Origin: Poseidonocella sp. HB161398
GTDB taxonomy: Bacteria; Pseudomonadota; Alphaproteobacteria; Rhodobacterales; Rhodobacteraceae
NCBI RefSeq assembly: GCF_005870025.1
Contig: NZ_VATA01000027.1
Location: forward strand, 1 to 64,000
Reading direction: 5' to 3'
Length of the DNA stretch: 64,000 nucleotides
The notes below the pieces were generated by a model. The model made no database searches. It saw only the letters and a program-made list of their open reading frames with translations, and was not told the DNA's origin. Below, in pieces: positions 1 through 7,392 of this stretch (position 1 is its first letter; each line of letters begins with the position of its first letter). The position numbers and the translations under genes are program-made.

Positions 1-109
1 CTTGTACTTCGTAGGGGCCCAACTGCTCATGCCTACCGGCTATCATGCTGGATTCATGCAGTGAATCCCTCGCACGATTTGTGCAACAAGGCCTAGCTGG
101 AGATCACGG
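1..109. other. Window edge, no gene seen
   Basis: About 110 bases before the first gene, visibly less GC-rich than the rest of the window. No reading frame, RNA or repeat could be supported here. Confidence 0.4.
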
Positions 110-650
110 TCACATCGCTAATTGCGTACAGACAAAGTCGGCGCGTGTTACAATGTTGGCGCGCGGTAGCTCCGTGATTTTGTATCCGAGGGCGGTGTAG
201 GTCTCGCGCATGCTGGCACAGGTCGCTTCCGCTTCGGCGCGAGTCTGCTTGCGTTCGGTGTCTTGCGTGAAGATCTCATCCCAGAACGGCGCCAGAAAGA
301 CGCGACGGTTGTAGCGGGCTGCCTTGGCTGCTGCGGCGACGTGGGGCGGCACGGGGAAGCCGCAGAGGATCAGGTAGCCCAAGATGTCAGGGATGCCGCG
401 GTCGAAGATCACCGGGCCTGAGAGCGCCTGAGCGGCGCTGTAGGCGCGTAGGTCCTGCTCCAGCATCCTTTCGGCATAGGCCATGCGATCCGCCCAGGGG
501 GGGGGCGTCTCCGCCGCTCTGCATCTCCTCGCGAATGACCGCGCGGCCGGATTCGGGGATCGTGTGAAAGCCGCGTCGGGCAAGCTCGGTGATGAGGCTG
601 GTCTTGCCCGCACCCGGGCCGCCCGTCACGACGAAGAAATGGTCGCTCAT
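110..650 (-). pseudogene. AAA family ATPase (P-loop kinase-like), frameshifted
   Basis: The first part, from the ATG at 648-650, reads MSDHFFVVTGGPGAGKTSLI with a Walker A motif (GGPGAGKTS), and runs to a GGDAPP segment. The rest of the family's usual sequence (WADRMAYAERMLEQ, then VIFDRGIPDILGYL and RYNRRVFLAPFWDEIF) is in another frame and ends at 110. The switch falls on a run of nine Cs on the coding strand (497-505). Eight Cs would join GGDAPP to WADRM in one ORF of about 179 codons. This is the AAA_28-type predicted ATPase/kinase family of unknown substrate. The break may be a real null allele, slippage at the homopolymer, or a sequencing error; all three fit. No operon partner is visible. 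Confidence 0.75.
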
Positions 651-819
651 GGGCCATCCTCGAGTTTGACAGGGGGAAGGGCTGCAACGCGATCGACACG
701 CTATGGGCGCGGATCAAAGCAGCATGGATTTTCGTAGGGAAAACAATACCAGTCTGCGCGGCAGAGGCAAAACCTCTGACGATAAAGGCAGAACTATCTG
801 GTGCTCTTCAAGAGATATC

Positions 820-895
<76 letters not shown>

Positions 896-1042
896 GGCCG
901 GCGCGGCGTCTGCCGCGTCGGTGAGAGGCTGTCTAAGGGGTCTGGCTGGGGAGCGCAAGCGGAAAAATCGCCGAACTGGAAAAAACTTCATCTCCCGGGG
1001 GAATCAGTTGAAAACGTCGGCAGAACAAGGGGTTGTGCGCCG

Positions 1043-1083
1043 AAAAAAGGAAAAGGACGGCGCCGGATCGCTCCGGGCCGTCC
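1043..1083 (-). terminator. Rho-independent terminator of the FYDLN gene
   Basis: Read on the minus strand, GGACGGC-CCGGA-GCGA-TCCGG-C-GCCGTCC forms a long GC-rich hairpin (1055-1083) and is followed directly by TTTTCCTTTTTT (1043-1054). It lies 29 nt past the stop of the FYDLN gene and upstream of the tRNA-Ala gene on the same strand, so it should insulate the two. Confidence 0.9.
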
Positions 1084-1111
1084 CTTGAATTCGCCTGGCC
1101 TGCGGCCGGTC

Positions 1112-1450
1112 TCAGTCGTCGCCGTTGTCGTCGGTCGAGACGTCGGTGATGTCGTCGAGGGAGACGTTGTCCTCCTCGTCCTCGTCGAGGACGTCATCAT
1201 CGAGATCATCGCCCAGATCCATGTCGACATCGTCGTCATCGTCGAGGACCGTGTCATCGCCATCATCGCGCGAGGTCTTCTTCGCATCCGGATCGGCCTT
1301 GTCGGCGATCATCGTGCGGGATTTGCTGCCGGTGTCGATATCAACGACCTGGCCGGTATACGGGCTGACGATCGGCGACCGGCCGAGATCGTAGAACCTC
1401 TTGCCCGTAGTTGGGCAGACCCGCTTGGTTCCCCACTCTTCCTTGGGCAT
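1112..1450 (-). CDS. TIGR02300 family (FYDLN acid domain) protein
   Basis: A 112-residue protein with the family's N-terminal signature (MPKEEWGTKRVCPTTGKRFY, continuing into DL) and a long run of Asp/Glu from about residue 55 to the end. Function is unknown; the family is conserved in Alphaproteobacteria and the name describes the FYDLN motif plus acidic tail. I chose the ATG at 1448-1450 because homologues start with MPKEEWG; the frame is open for 22 codons upstream but that part is not conserved in character. Monocistronic: divergent from the metallopeptidase gene at 1546 and followed by a strong terminator. The two Cys/Thr-rich N-terminal turns might bind metal, but only one Cys is visible, so this is not claimed. 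Confidence 0.9.
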   Translation of the reverse strand: MPKEEWGTKRVCPTTGKRFYDLGRSPIVSPYTGQVVDIDTGSKSRTMIADKADPDAKKTSRDDGDDTVLDDDDDVDMDLGDDLDDDVLDEDEEDNVSLDDITDVSTDDNGDD

Positions 1451-1545
1451 TTGGTCTTTCCTCTTTTCTCGACGGATTGAGTGTGGGCCATTGCCACAGC
1501 CCGGACGGGGTGTCAAAGGAAAAACCGTGAGGCGGAGTACTGGAA

Positions 1546-2253
1546 ATGACAGGTGAGCGGCTCGAGCTGGCCGGGGTGCCCCGGGTCGAGGTGGAACTGC
1601 GGCGCTCGCCCCGGGCGCGGCGGCTGTCGCTGCGCATCTCGCGGCTTGACGGACGGGTGACGCTCACGGCGCCGCCGCATGTGCCGGCCGCCGAGCTCGA
1701 CGCCTTCCTGCAGGAGCGCGGCGACTGGGTGCGCGACCATCTGGGCAGCACGCCGCCGCCGGTGCTGGTGGCGCCGGGCGCGCGGCTGCCTGTCGAGGGC
1801 GAGGCGCTGCGGATCGTGGCGGCGCGGGTGCGCAAGGCCGAGCGGCAGGGCAGCGAGCTGAGGGTGCGGGCCGAGCGCGCGGGGCCGCAGGTGCGGGCCT
1901 GGCTGACGGCGCTGGCGCGCGGCCGGCTGGCGGAGCGCTGCGATCTCTATGCCGGTCGGCTGGGGCGCAGCTATTCCGAGCTGGCGCTGCGCGACACCCG
2001 TTCGCGCTGGGGCTCGTGCTCGTCGGGCGGGCGGCTGATGTTTTCCTGGCGGCTGATCATGGCGCCCAGGCAGATCCTCGACTATGTCGCAGCCCATGAG
2101 GTGGCGCATCTGGCCGAGATGAACCATTCCGCGGCCTTCTGGGCCGAAGTGGCGCGGCTGCATCCGGGCTATGCCGGGGACCGTCGCTGGCTGCGCGAGA
2201 ATGGCGCCTGGCTGCACCGCTACCGGTTCGGAGGAGAGGACAAGGGGACATGA
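1546..2253 (+). CDS. YgjP-type (DUF45, SprT-like) metallopeptidase
   Basis: A 235-residue soluble protein. The C-terminal half has the zinc motif HEVAHLAEMNHSAAFW (about residues 184-199: HExxH plus a third His) preceded by the family signature RSRWGSCSSGGRLMFSWRL (about 148-166). This is the DUF45/YgjP family. Members have an SprT-like fold and are annotated as M48-family metallopeptidases; biological substrates are poorly known. The start has an upstream GGCGGAG-like ribosome site (1532-1538). Its TGA overlaps the ATG of the following GntR gene (ATGA at 2250-2253), so the two are translationally coupled; there is no obvious functional link between them. Confidence 0.9.
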   Translation: MTGERLELAGVPRVEVELRRSPRARRLSLRISRLDGRVTLTAPPHVPAAELDAFLQERGDWVRDHLGSTPPPVLVAPGARLPVEGEALRIVAARVRKAERQGSELRVRAERAGPQVRAWLTALARGRLAERCDLYAGRLGRSYSELALRDTRSRWGSCSSGGRLMFSWRLIMAPRQILDYVAAHEVAHLAEMNHSAAFWAEVARLHPGYAGDRRWLRENGAWLHRYRFGGEDKGT

Positions 2254-2903
2254 GCAGCGCGAGACAGGCCGAAAGCTCGGTCCCGGCAGCGCATGACCGC
2301 ATCTACCGCACGCTGCGCAACCGCATCATGTGCGGCGAGCTGCCGCCGGGACAGGCGCTGACGATCCGCGGCGTGGCGGCGGATTTCGGCGTTTCGATGA
2401 CGCCCGCGCGGGAATCCGTGCGGCGGCTGGTGGCCGAGGGCGCGCTGACGCTGTCGGGATCGGGGCGGGTGGCGACGCCGGCGCTCGGCAACGAGCGGAT
2501 CGAGGAGCTGGCCGCGCTCCGGGGCATGATCGAGCCCGAGCTGAGCTCGCGGGCGCTGCCGAAGGTGCATTTCGCGCTGATCGAGCGGCTGGAGGCGATC
2601 AACATGGTGATCGCCGACGCGGTCGGCCGCGGCGATGCGGTCGGCTATATCCGCCACAACCTGGAATTCCACCGCACGCTCTATCTGCGGGCGCAGGCGC
2701 CGGCGATGCTGGCAATGCTGGAAACGGTCTGGCTGCAGCTGGGGCCGACGATGGGCGCGCTCTACGGGCGGCTCCGCCGGACCGGCGTGCCGCATGGGCA
2801 CCGGCTGATCATCGAGGCGCTGAAGGCTGGCGACGAGCCCGGGCTGAGGCTGGCGGTCAGGACCGACGTGACCCAGGGGCTGCGGATGATCGCTGGGGAG
2901 TAA
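2250..2903 (+). CDS. GntR family transcriptional regulator (FCD type)
   Basis: 217 residues. The N-terminal winged helix (about 15-80) shows the GntR pattern: HDRIYRTLRNRIMCGELPPG, then LTIRGVAADFGVSMTPARES (recognition helix) and LVAEGALTLSGSGRVATP. The C-terminal all-helical part (about 85-215) resembles an FCD ligand-binding domain, with HxxxH-like spacing (FHRTLYLRAQAP and GHRLIIEALKAGD). FCD regulators usually respond to carboxylic acids and often act as repressors of nearby catabolic genes; no catabolic target is adjacent here, so the effector cannot be guessed. Translationally coupled to the upstream metallopeptidase by an ATGA overlap. Confidence 0.9.
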   Translation: MSSARQAESSVPAAHDRIYRTLRNRIMCGELPPGQALTIRGVAADFGVSMTPARESVRRLVAEGALTLSGSGRVATPALGNERIEELAALRGMIEPELSSRALPKVHFALIERLEAINMVIADAVGRGDAVGYIRHNLEFHRTLYLRAQAPAMLAMLETVWLQLGPTMGALYGRLRRTGVPHGHRLIIEALKAGDEPGLRLAVRTDVTQGLRMIAGE

Positions 2904-2948
2904 GTCGCGCGGGACGGGCGGGACGCGCCGCCGCCGCGGGCGGGCGGC

Positions 2949-3083
2949 TCAGGGCAGCAGCGCGTAGCCTGCGGCAAAAAGGGCGGCCCAGGTGCCCAGG
3001 ACGATCGTCGCCTGCGCGATGTTGATGCGCAGCTGCGGCTCGTTGGTGCGGGCGGGGCAGGACTTGGTCAGGTTCGGATGCAT
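2949..3083 (-). CDS. Small membrane protein, 44 aa, unknown
   Basis: An ORF of 44 codons: MHPNLTKSCPARTNEPQLRI, then a hydrophobic stretch (about residues 22-43) rich in Ala, Leu, Ile and Val, ending in ALLP. It has one predicted transmembrane helix with the N terminus polar and carrying one Cys. The Cys-Pro-x-Arg-x-Asn-Glu arrangement before the helix loosely recalls the start of DUF4395 membrane proteins, but the protein is too short to assign. It is convergent with the GntR gene and sits in an otherwise gene-free 500-bp gap. No strong Shine-Dalgarno was found. Confidence 0.5.
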   Translation of the reverse strand: MHPNLTKSCPARTNEPQLRINIAQATIVLGTWAALFAAGYALLP

Positions 3084-3402
3084 GTCGGTAACTCTATATG
3101 AAGCGGACGAAGGCTCTCTAGCGGCGCGACTCCGTTCCGTCTACGCCCGTAAAATGAGTGCGGTTAGCGAGATATTGACGCATTTTCGGGCGTTGTGAAA
3201 ATTCCTGTGGAAAACCCGCTGGCTAGCCGCTGCTTTTCCGGGCGCTGTCCGGCGCGCCTGCAGCTACCGCATCGCGGGTCTTCGCGCGCTGCATGGCCTG
3301 CGCGCGGGCGGAGCCCCGCCGATGGCGGCACAAAGGGGAACCGGTCCCCCTTGCCTTTGTTGGTTCCGCAACAGACATGTGATGTGCGGGGCGTGGCGGG
3401 AC
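3084..3402. other. Intergenic stretch, no gene recognised
   Basis: About 320 bp between the small membrane ORF and the ExoD gene. It is less GC-rich around 3140-3210. A TTGACG hexamer lies at 3175-3180, but no convincing -10 box at the right distance was found. No RNA gene or repeat seen. Confidence 0.35.
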
Positions 3403-4035
3403 ATGGCGATGGAAGCAGACGAGTTCATGGAGTTCGGACAGGGCGGAACGATGGAGGAGCTTGTCGGCAAGCTCGGCGAGGCGGCCTCTGGCGAGACCGT
3501 CTCCTTCGACGACATCCTCGATGCGATCGGCGACACCTCCTTCCTGCCCGTGCTGATGGTTCCGGCGCTGCTGGTGGTCTCGCCGCTGTCGGGCATTCCG
3601 CTTTTCTCCACGGTCTGCGGCCTGACGATTGCCTTCGTCGCCGGGCAGATGGTGATCGGCCGGACGCGGCTCTGGCTGCCCGAGGCGGTCACCCGCCGCA
3701 GGATCCACGGCCGCAAGGCGCGCGAGGCGATCGGCCGTCTGGGCGGGCTGGCGCGCTGGCTCGACCGGCACGCGACCGGCCACGGGTCCTGGGCGATGCG
3801 GCGGCCGATCCGCAAGGGCTGCGAGATCGCCTGCCTGGTCTGCGGCCTGGCGATGCCCTTCCTGGAGCTCGTGCCCTTCTCCAGCTCGATTCTCGGCCTG
3901 TCGGTGCTGCTCTTCGCGGTGGCGATGCTGGCGCGGGACGCGCTCTTCATGTCGATGGGGGCGCTCCTGATGGCGACCGCCCTGTCGCTGCCCTTCTACG
4001 CGATCAGCGCCGTCGCGGCCGCCGCCGCCTCCTGA
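3403..4035 (+). CDS. ExoD family exopolysaccharide-synthesis protein
   Basis: About 210 residues. After a soluble N-terminal helix region (MEELVGKLGEAASGETVSFD) come several hydrophobic segments: FLPVLMVPALLVVSPLSGIP, IAFVAGQMVIG, and paired C-terminal helices. The motif LPVLMVPALLVVSP...GIP...GRTRLWLPE is the ExoD signature. ExoD was named in Sinorhizobium meliloti for exopolysaccharide and alkaline-sensitivity phenotypes; its biochemical role is not known. The frame is open from 3322 and ATGs occur at 3322, 3382, 3403 and 3409. I prefer 3403 because it begins just before the conserved region and follows a GGCGGG element; this is uncertain. A second, divergent ExoD copy lies at 16271-16885. 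Confidence 0.85.
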   Translation: MAMEADEFMEFGQGGTMEELVGKLGEAASGETVSFDDILDAIGDTSFLPVLMVPALLVVSPLSGIPLFSTVCGLTIAFVAGQMVIGRTRLWLPEAVTRRRIHGRKAREAIGRLGGLARWLDRHATGHGSWAMRRPIRKGCEIACLVCGLAMPFLELVPFSSSILGLSVLLFAVAMLARDALFMSMGALLMATALSLPFYAISAVAAAAAS

Positions 4036-4247
4036 GGCGCGGCCACGCGGCCGCTTGGCAGCGCGCGCCATGGCGCCTGTTCTTGCCCCTGACCGGCCCT
4101 TGCAGCAGGTTGGATGAGAGATGACGTCCGCACGCCGAACCACCTGAAGACCGCCCCGGCATCCGGCCCGGGGCAGGGCGCGCTGCCCCGGGGCAGCCGC
4201 GCAGCTTCTGCGTGACCAAGGCAAATGACTCATCCCGGAAACTGCAA

Positions 4248-4882
4248 ATGGAAAACTTCTTCGACAGCCCGTTCAAGGGCGTGACGCTCGACCGGCAGGT
4301 CGGCAACCCGAATATCACCGTCGGCCGCTACGGCTACTATTCCGGCTACTACCATGGCCACAGCTTCGAGGACTGCGCCCGCTACCTGCCGCCCGACGTG
4401 GGGGCGGACCGGCTCGTGATCGGCAGCTTCTGCTCCATCGGTTCCGGGGCGGCCTTCATCATGGCCGGAAACCAGGGGCACCGGAGCGACTGGATCAGCA
4501 CCTTCCCCTTCTACTGGATGTCCGAGGTGGCGGCGTTCGGCGGGCGGAGAACGGCTACCAGCCGGCGGGGGACACGGTCATCGGCAACGATGTCTGGATC
4601 GGTTCCGAGGCGGTCATCATGCCCGGCATCCGCGTCGGGGACGGCGCGGTGATCGGCACCCGCGCGCTGGTGACCCGCGACGTGGAGCCCTATGCGGTCG
4701 TCGGCGGAAATCCCGCAAAGGTGATCCGCAAGCGCTTCGATGACCGGAAAATCGCGCTCCTGCTGGACATGCGGTGGTGGGACTGGCCGGAGGAGCAGCT
4801 GCGCGCGGCGATGCCTTTGCTGACCAGCGGCAAGGTGGAGGAGCTTCACCGGCACTGGCGCGACCGGGCCCGCCTCGGCTGA
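4248..4882 (+). pseudogene. CatB-related (type B) O-acetyltransferase, frameshifted
   Basis: The start [15 protein letters not shown], followed by [40 protein letters not shown] and GNQGHRSDW, is that of xenobiotic acetyltransferases (CatB/Vat): left-handed beta-helix hexapeptide repeats with the catalytic-type His in GHR. After VAAFGG (about 4541-4546) the frame is lost. The family's remaining half continues one frame over: [54 protein letters not shown], to the stop at 4882. One missing G in GGCGGGCGGAG would restore AFGGAENGYQ and one ORF of about 211 codons, the usual length. Either a recent null mutation or a sequencing error. If intact, the enzyme would acetylate chloramphenicol or an unknown hydroxyl substrate. 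Confidence 0.85.
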
Positions 4883-4901
4883 GCAGGGCCCCGAACGGAA
4901 A

Positions 4902-4932
4902 CCGCCCCGGATGCGCGGGGCATCCGGGGCGG
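4902..4932. terminator. Bidirectional terminator-like hairpin
   Basis: A perfect 13-bp inverted repeat, CCGCCCCGGATGC (4902-4914) and GCATCCGGGGCGG (4920-4932), with a 5-nt loop. It lies between the convergent CatB-like gene (ends 4882) and ctpA (ends 4967). There is no U tract, so function as an intrinsic terminator is inferred from position and stem strength only. Confidence 0.55.
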
Positions 4933-4966
4933 CGGTCCGTCCGGCGCGGGCCCGCGGGCCCCGGGA

Positions 4967-6298
4967 TCACTCGGGCTTGTTCAGCGCGGTGAGGCCCTTC
5001 AGCAGGTCGATCGCGTAGGAGAGCTGGAAGTCCTGGTTGCGCAGATGCGCGGCGGCCAGGGCGGCGTCCTGCTCTTCCTGGATCTGGCGCTGCTCGTCCT
5101 CGGAGAGGCTGTCATTGTCGAGGCTGCCGCGCAGGTCGGCCTCGGTCCGGGTGCGGATCTTGGACTCGTCCTCTTCCGTGATCTCCTCGACCGGCTGCTG
5201 CTCCACCACGATGTCGGGCGAGACGCCGAGCGCCTGGATCGAGCGGCCCGAGGGCGTGTAGTAGCGCGCGGTGGTCAGGCGCATCGCGCCGCCGCCGGGC
5301 ACCGGCATCACGGTCTGGACCGAGCCCTTGCCGAAGCTCTTGGTGCCGACCACGACCGCGCGGCGGTGATCCTGCAGCGCGCCCGCGACGATCTCGGAGG
5401 CCGAGGCCGAGCCGCCATTGATCAGCACGACCAGCGGCTTGCCTTCGGCCAGGTCGCCCTCGGTGGCGTTGTAGCGGTCGCCGTCGGCCGGGTTGCGGCC
5501 GCGGGTCGAGACGATCTCGCCCTTGTCGAGGAACGCGTCCGAGACCTTGATCGCCTGGGTCAGCAGGCCGCCGGGGTTGTTGCGCAGGTCGAGCACGTAG
5601 CCGCCGACCTTGTCCTCGCCGCCGAGCTCTTCGACGGCCTTGGCCAGGCCGCTTTCCATGTCCGGATAGGTCTGGTCGTTGAAGGTGGTGACGCGCATCA
5701 CCACGACATTGCCCTCGGTGCGCACGCGCGCGGCGGTCAGCTTGATCGTGTCGCGGGTGATGGTGACGTCGAAGGGCTCTTCCTCGCCCTCGCGCACGAC
5801 GGTGATGACGATGTCCGAGCCGACCGGGCCGCGCATCAGCTCCACCGCCTCGTCGAGCGTCAGGCCGAGGATGCTCTCGCCGTCGACATGGGTGATGTAG
5901 TCGCCGGACTCGATCCCGGCCTCGTCGGCAGGGGTCCCGTCCATCGGCGAGACGACCTTGACGAAGCCGTCCTCCTGCGTGACCTCGATGCCGAGCCCGC
6001 CGAATTCGCCGCGGGTCTGCTCGCGCATGTCGTTGGCGTCGTCGGGCGAGAGGTAGTTCGAATGCGGGTCGAGCGAGGTGAGCATGCCGTTGATGGCGGC
6101 CTCGATCAGGTCGCCGTCATCGACTTGCTCGACATACTGCGCGCGGATCCGCTCGAAGATGTCGCCGAAGAGGTCGAGCTGCTCGTAGACCGACATGGAG
6201 TCCGGCTTTTCCTCGGCCAGAACGGGGCGGGCGATCTGCGTCGTCAGCACGGCGCCTGCGACGGTTCCGGCCAGGGCGGCCATCACGAAGGATCTCAT
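4967..6298 (-). CDS. ctpA: S41 family C-terminal processing peptidase (CtpA-like)
   Basis: 443 residues. A signal peptide (MRSFVMAALAGTVAGAVLTT...) is followed by a helical segment, a PDZ domain (about 85-165, with GLGIEV and VVSPMDGTPADEAGI) and the S41 catalytic domain. The catalytic region shows GGYVLDLRNNPGGLL, GGSASASEIVAGAL (Ser nucleophile) and GTKSFGKGSVQ (Lys general base). The last 60 residues are highly charged. It is a periplasmic serine protease that trims or degrades envelope proteins, often peptidoglycan hydrolases. I took the ATG at 6296-6298 because it opens the signal peptide and makes an ATGA overlap with envC. It is the last gene of gpmI-envC-ctpA; pairing of a CtpA protease with an EnvC factor suggests joint control of septal peptidoglycan cleavage. 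Confidence 0.92.
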   Translation of the reverse strand: MRSFVMAALAGTVAGAVLTTQIARPVLAEEKPDSMSVYEQLDLFGDIFERIRAQYVEQVDDGDLIEAAINGMLTSLDPHSNYLSPDDANDMREQTRGEFGGLGIEVTQEDGFVKVVSPMDGTPADEAGIESGDYITHVDGESILGLTLDEAVELMRGPVGSDIVITVVREGEEEPFDVTITRDTIKLTAARVRTEGNVVVMRVTTFNDQTYPDMESGLAKAVEELGGEDKVGGYVLDLRNNPGGLLTQAIKVSDAFLDKGEIVSTRGRNPADGDRYNATEGDLAEGKPLVVLINGGSASASEIVAGALQDHRRAVVVGTKSFGKGSVQTVMPVPGGGAMRLTTARYYTPSGRSIQALGVSPDIVVEQQPVEEITEEDESKIRTRTEADLRGSLDNDSLSEDEQRQIQEEQDAALAAAHLRNQDFQLSYAIDLLKGLTALNKPE

Positions 6299-7392
6299 CT
6301 CGGTTTCTTGTCCTCTTCCGCCGCGAACCACTGCGCGGGGTCCGCGGGCCTGTTGGCATCTCTTGCTTCCATATAAAGCGTGTCTCCCGGCAGGTCGCCA
6401 GATGTAAACGGAGCAGGCGTCACAATTCCGTGGCCGTCCTGCGATCCGCCCTCCGTCCCCGCGGCCTCCGGAAGGAAGCCCAGCGGCAGGCCCGGAGCGA
6501 CCGGATCGCCCGAGCGCACCAGCAACCGGCCGAGCCCGGCCAGCGCCAGGGTGCGCCCCGGAGCGAGCTCGATCACCAGCACCAGGCGGTGTCCGCGCAG
6601 CGGCCCGGCATAGAGCACATGGCCCGCTGCGGGGGCGCTGACCAGCGCGCCGGGCCCGGCCCTGAGCCGCCAGCCGGGCCCGTCGGCAACCGGCACGGCC
6701 TCGACCGGCAGCGGCAGGCCCGCGGGCGCGGCGCCATGCGGCGTCTCCGGGCCGAGCCGGGCGCCGAGCCCGGTCAGGTCGGAGATCCCCAGCGCGCTGG
6801 CCTGGGCGGCGGCGCTCTCGCTGTCGAAGGCGGGGGGCAGGTCGCCGCGTGAGGCCGAGGCATCGATCAGCGTCTGGCGCGCCTCGGCGGTCTCGTCGCG
6901 CAGCTGCCCGAGCTCGCCGGACGCCTTGGCCGCGGCCCGGCGCAGGTCCTGCACATGGTCGAGCCGCGCGATCAGCCCGGCGCGTCCCGCCGCCAGCGCC
7001 TCGACCATGTCATTGGCCATCGACGCCGTCCGCGCCGCTGCCAGCGCGCCCTGCGGATGCAGGAAGGGCAGCGGCGCATCGGCATCGCCCAGCCGCTCCA
7101 GCGCGGCCAGCAGCTGGGCGCTGCGGTCCTCGTCGCCCGAGAGCTCTGCCGAGAGCCTGGCCTCTTCCGCCTGCAGCAGCGACAGCTGCGTGCGCAGCGC
7201 CGCCTGGCCCTCCTCCTGGGCGGCGATGAGCTGGGTCAGGGCGCTGAGCCGGGCGGAGCTGCCGGTGGCGGTCTCCGCGGCGCGGGCGGCGGCGGCCACC
7301 CGCTCTTCCCAGGGGCCGGGCGCGGCACCGGCCGGCGCTGCCCCGAGGACGGCCGCCGCGCAGGCGGCGAGAAGAAGGGCGCGCGGGCTCAA
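6295..7392 (-). CDS. envC: EnvC-like murein hydrolase activator (degenerate LytM)
   Basis: 365 residues: signal peptide (LLLAACAAAVLGAAPAGA), a long coiled coil (about 30-190, heptad-like Leu/Ala/Glu) and a C-terminal M23/LytM-like fold (about 240-350, with VSAPAAGHVLYAGPLRGHRL, VLVIELAPGRTLALAGLGRL and GDTLYMEARD). The His/Asp zinc ligands of active M23 peptidases are not present at the expected HxxxD and HxH sites, as in EnvC. EnvC-type proteins do not cut peptidoglycan but activate amidases at the septum under FtsEX control. The start is TTG at 7390-7392, overlapping the gpmI stop (TTGA); its end overlaps ctpA (ATGA). The protein is somewhat shorter than E. coli EnvC. Confidence 0.85.
   Translation of the reverse strand: MSPRALLLAACAAAVLGAAPAGAAPGPWEERVAAAARAAETATGSSARLSALTQLIAAQEEGQAALRTQLSLLQAEEARLSAELSGDEDRSAQLLAALERLGDADAPLPFLHPQGALAAARTASMANDMVEALAAGRAGLIARLDHVQDLRRAAAKASGELGQLRDETAEARQTLIDASASRGDLPPAFDSESAAAQASALGISDLTGLGARLGPETPHGAAPAGLPLPVEAVPVADGPGWRLRAGPGALVSAPAAGHVLYAGPLRGHRLVLVIELAPGRTLALAGLGRLLVRSGDPVAPGLPLGFLPEAAGTEGGSQDGHGIVTPAPFTSGDLPGDTLYMEARDANRPADPAQWFAAEEDKKPR

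Noticed and set aside
2992-3198. A 68-codon plus-strand frame opposite the small membrane ORF
   Set aside because: No hydrophobic or conserved pattern; the minus-strand ORF is more protein-like.
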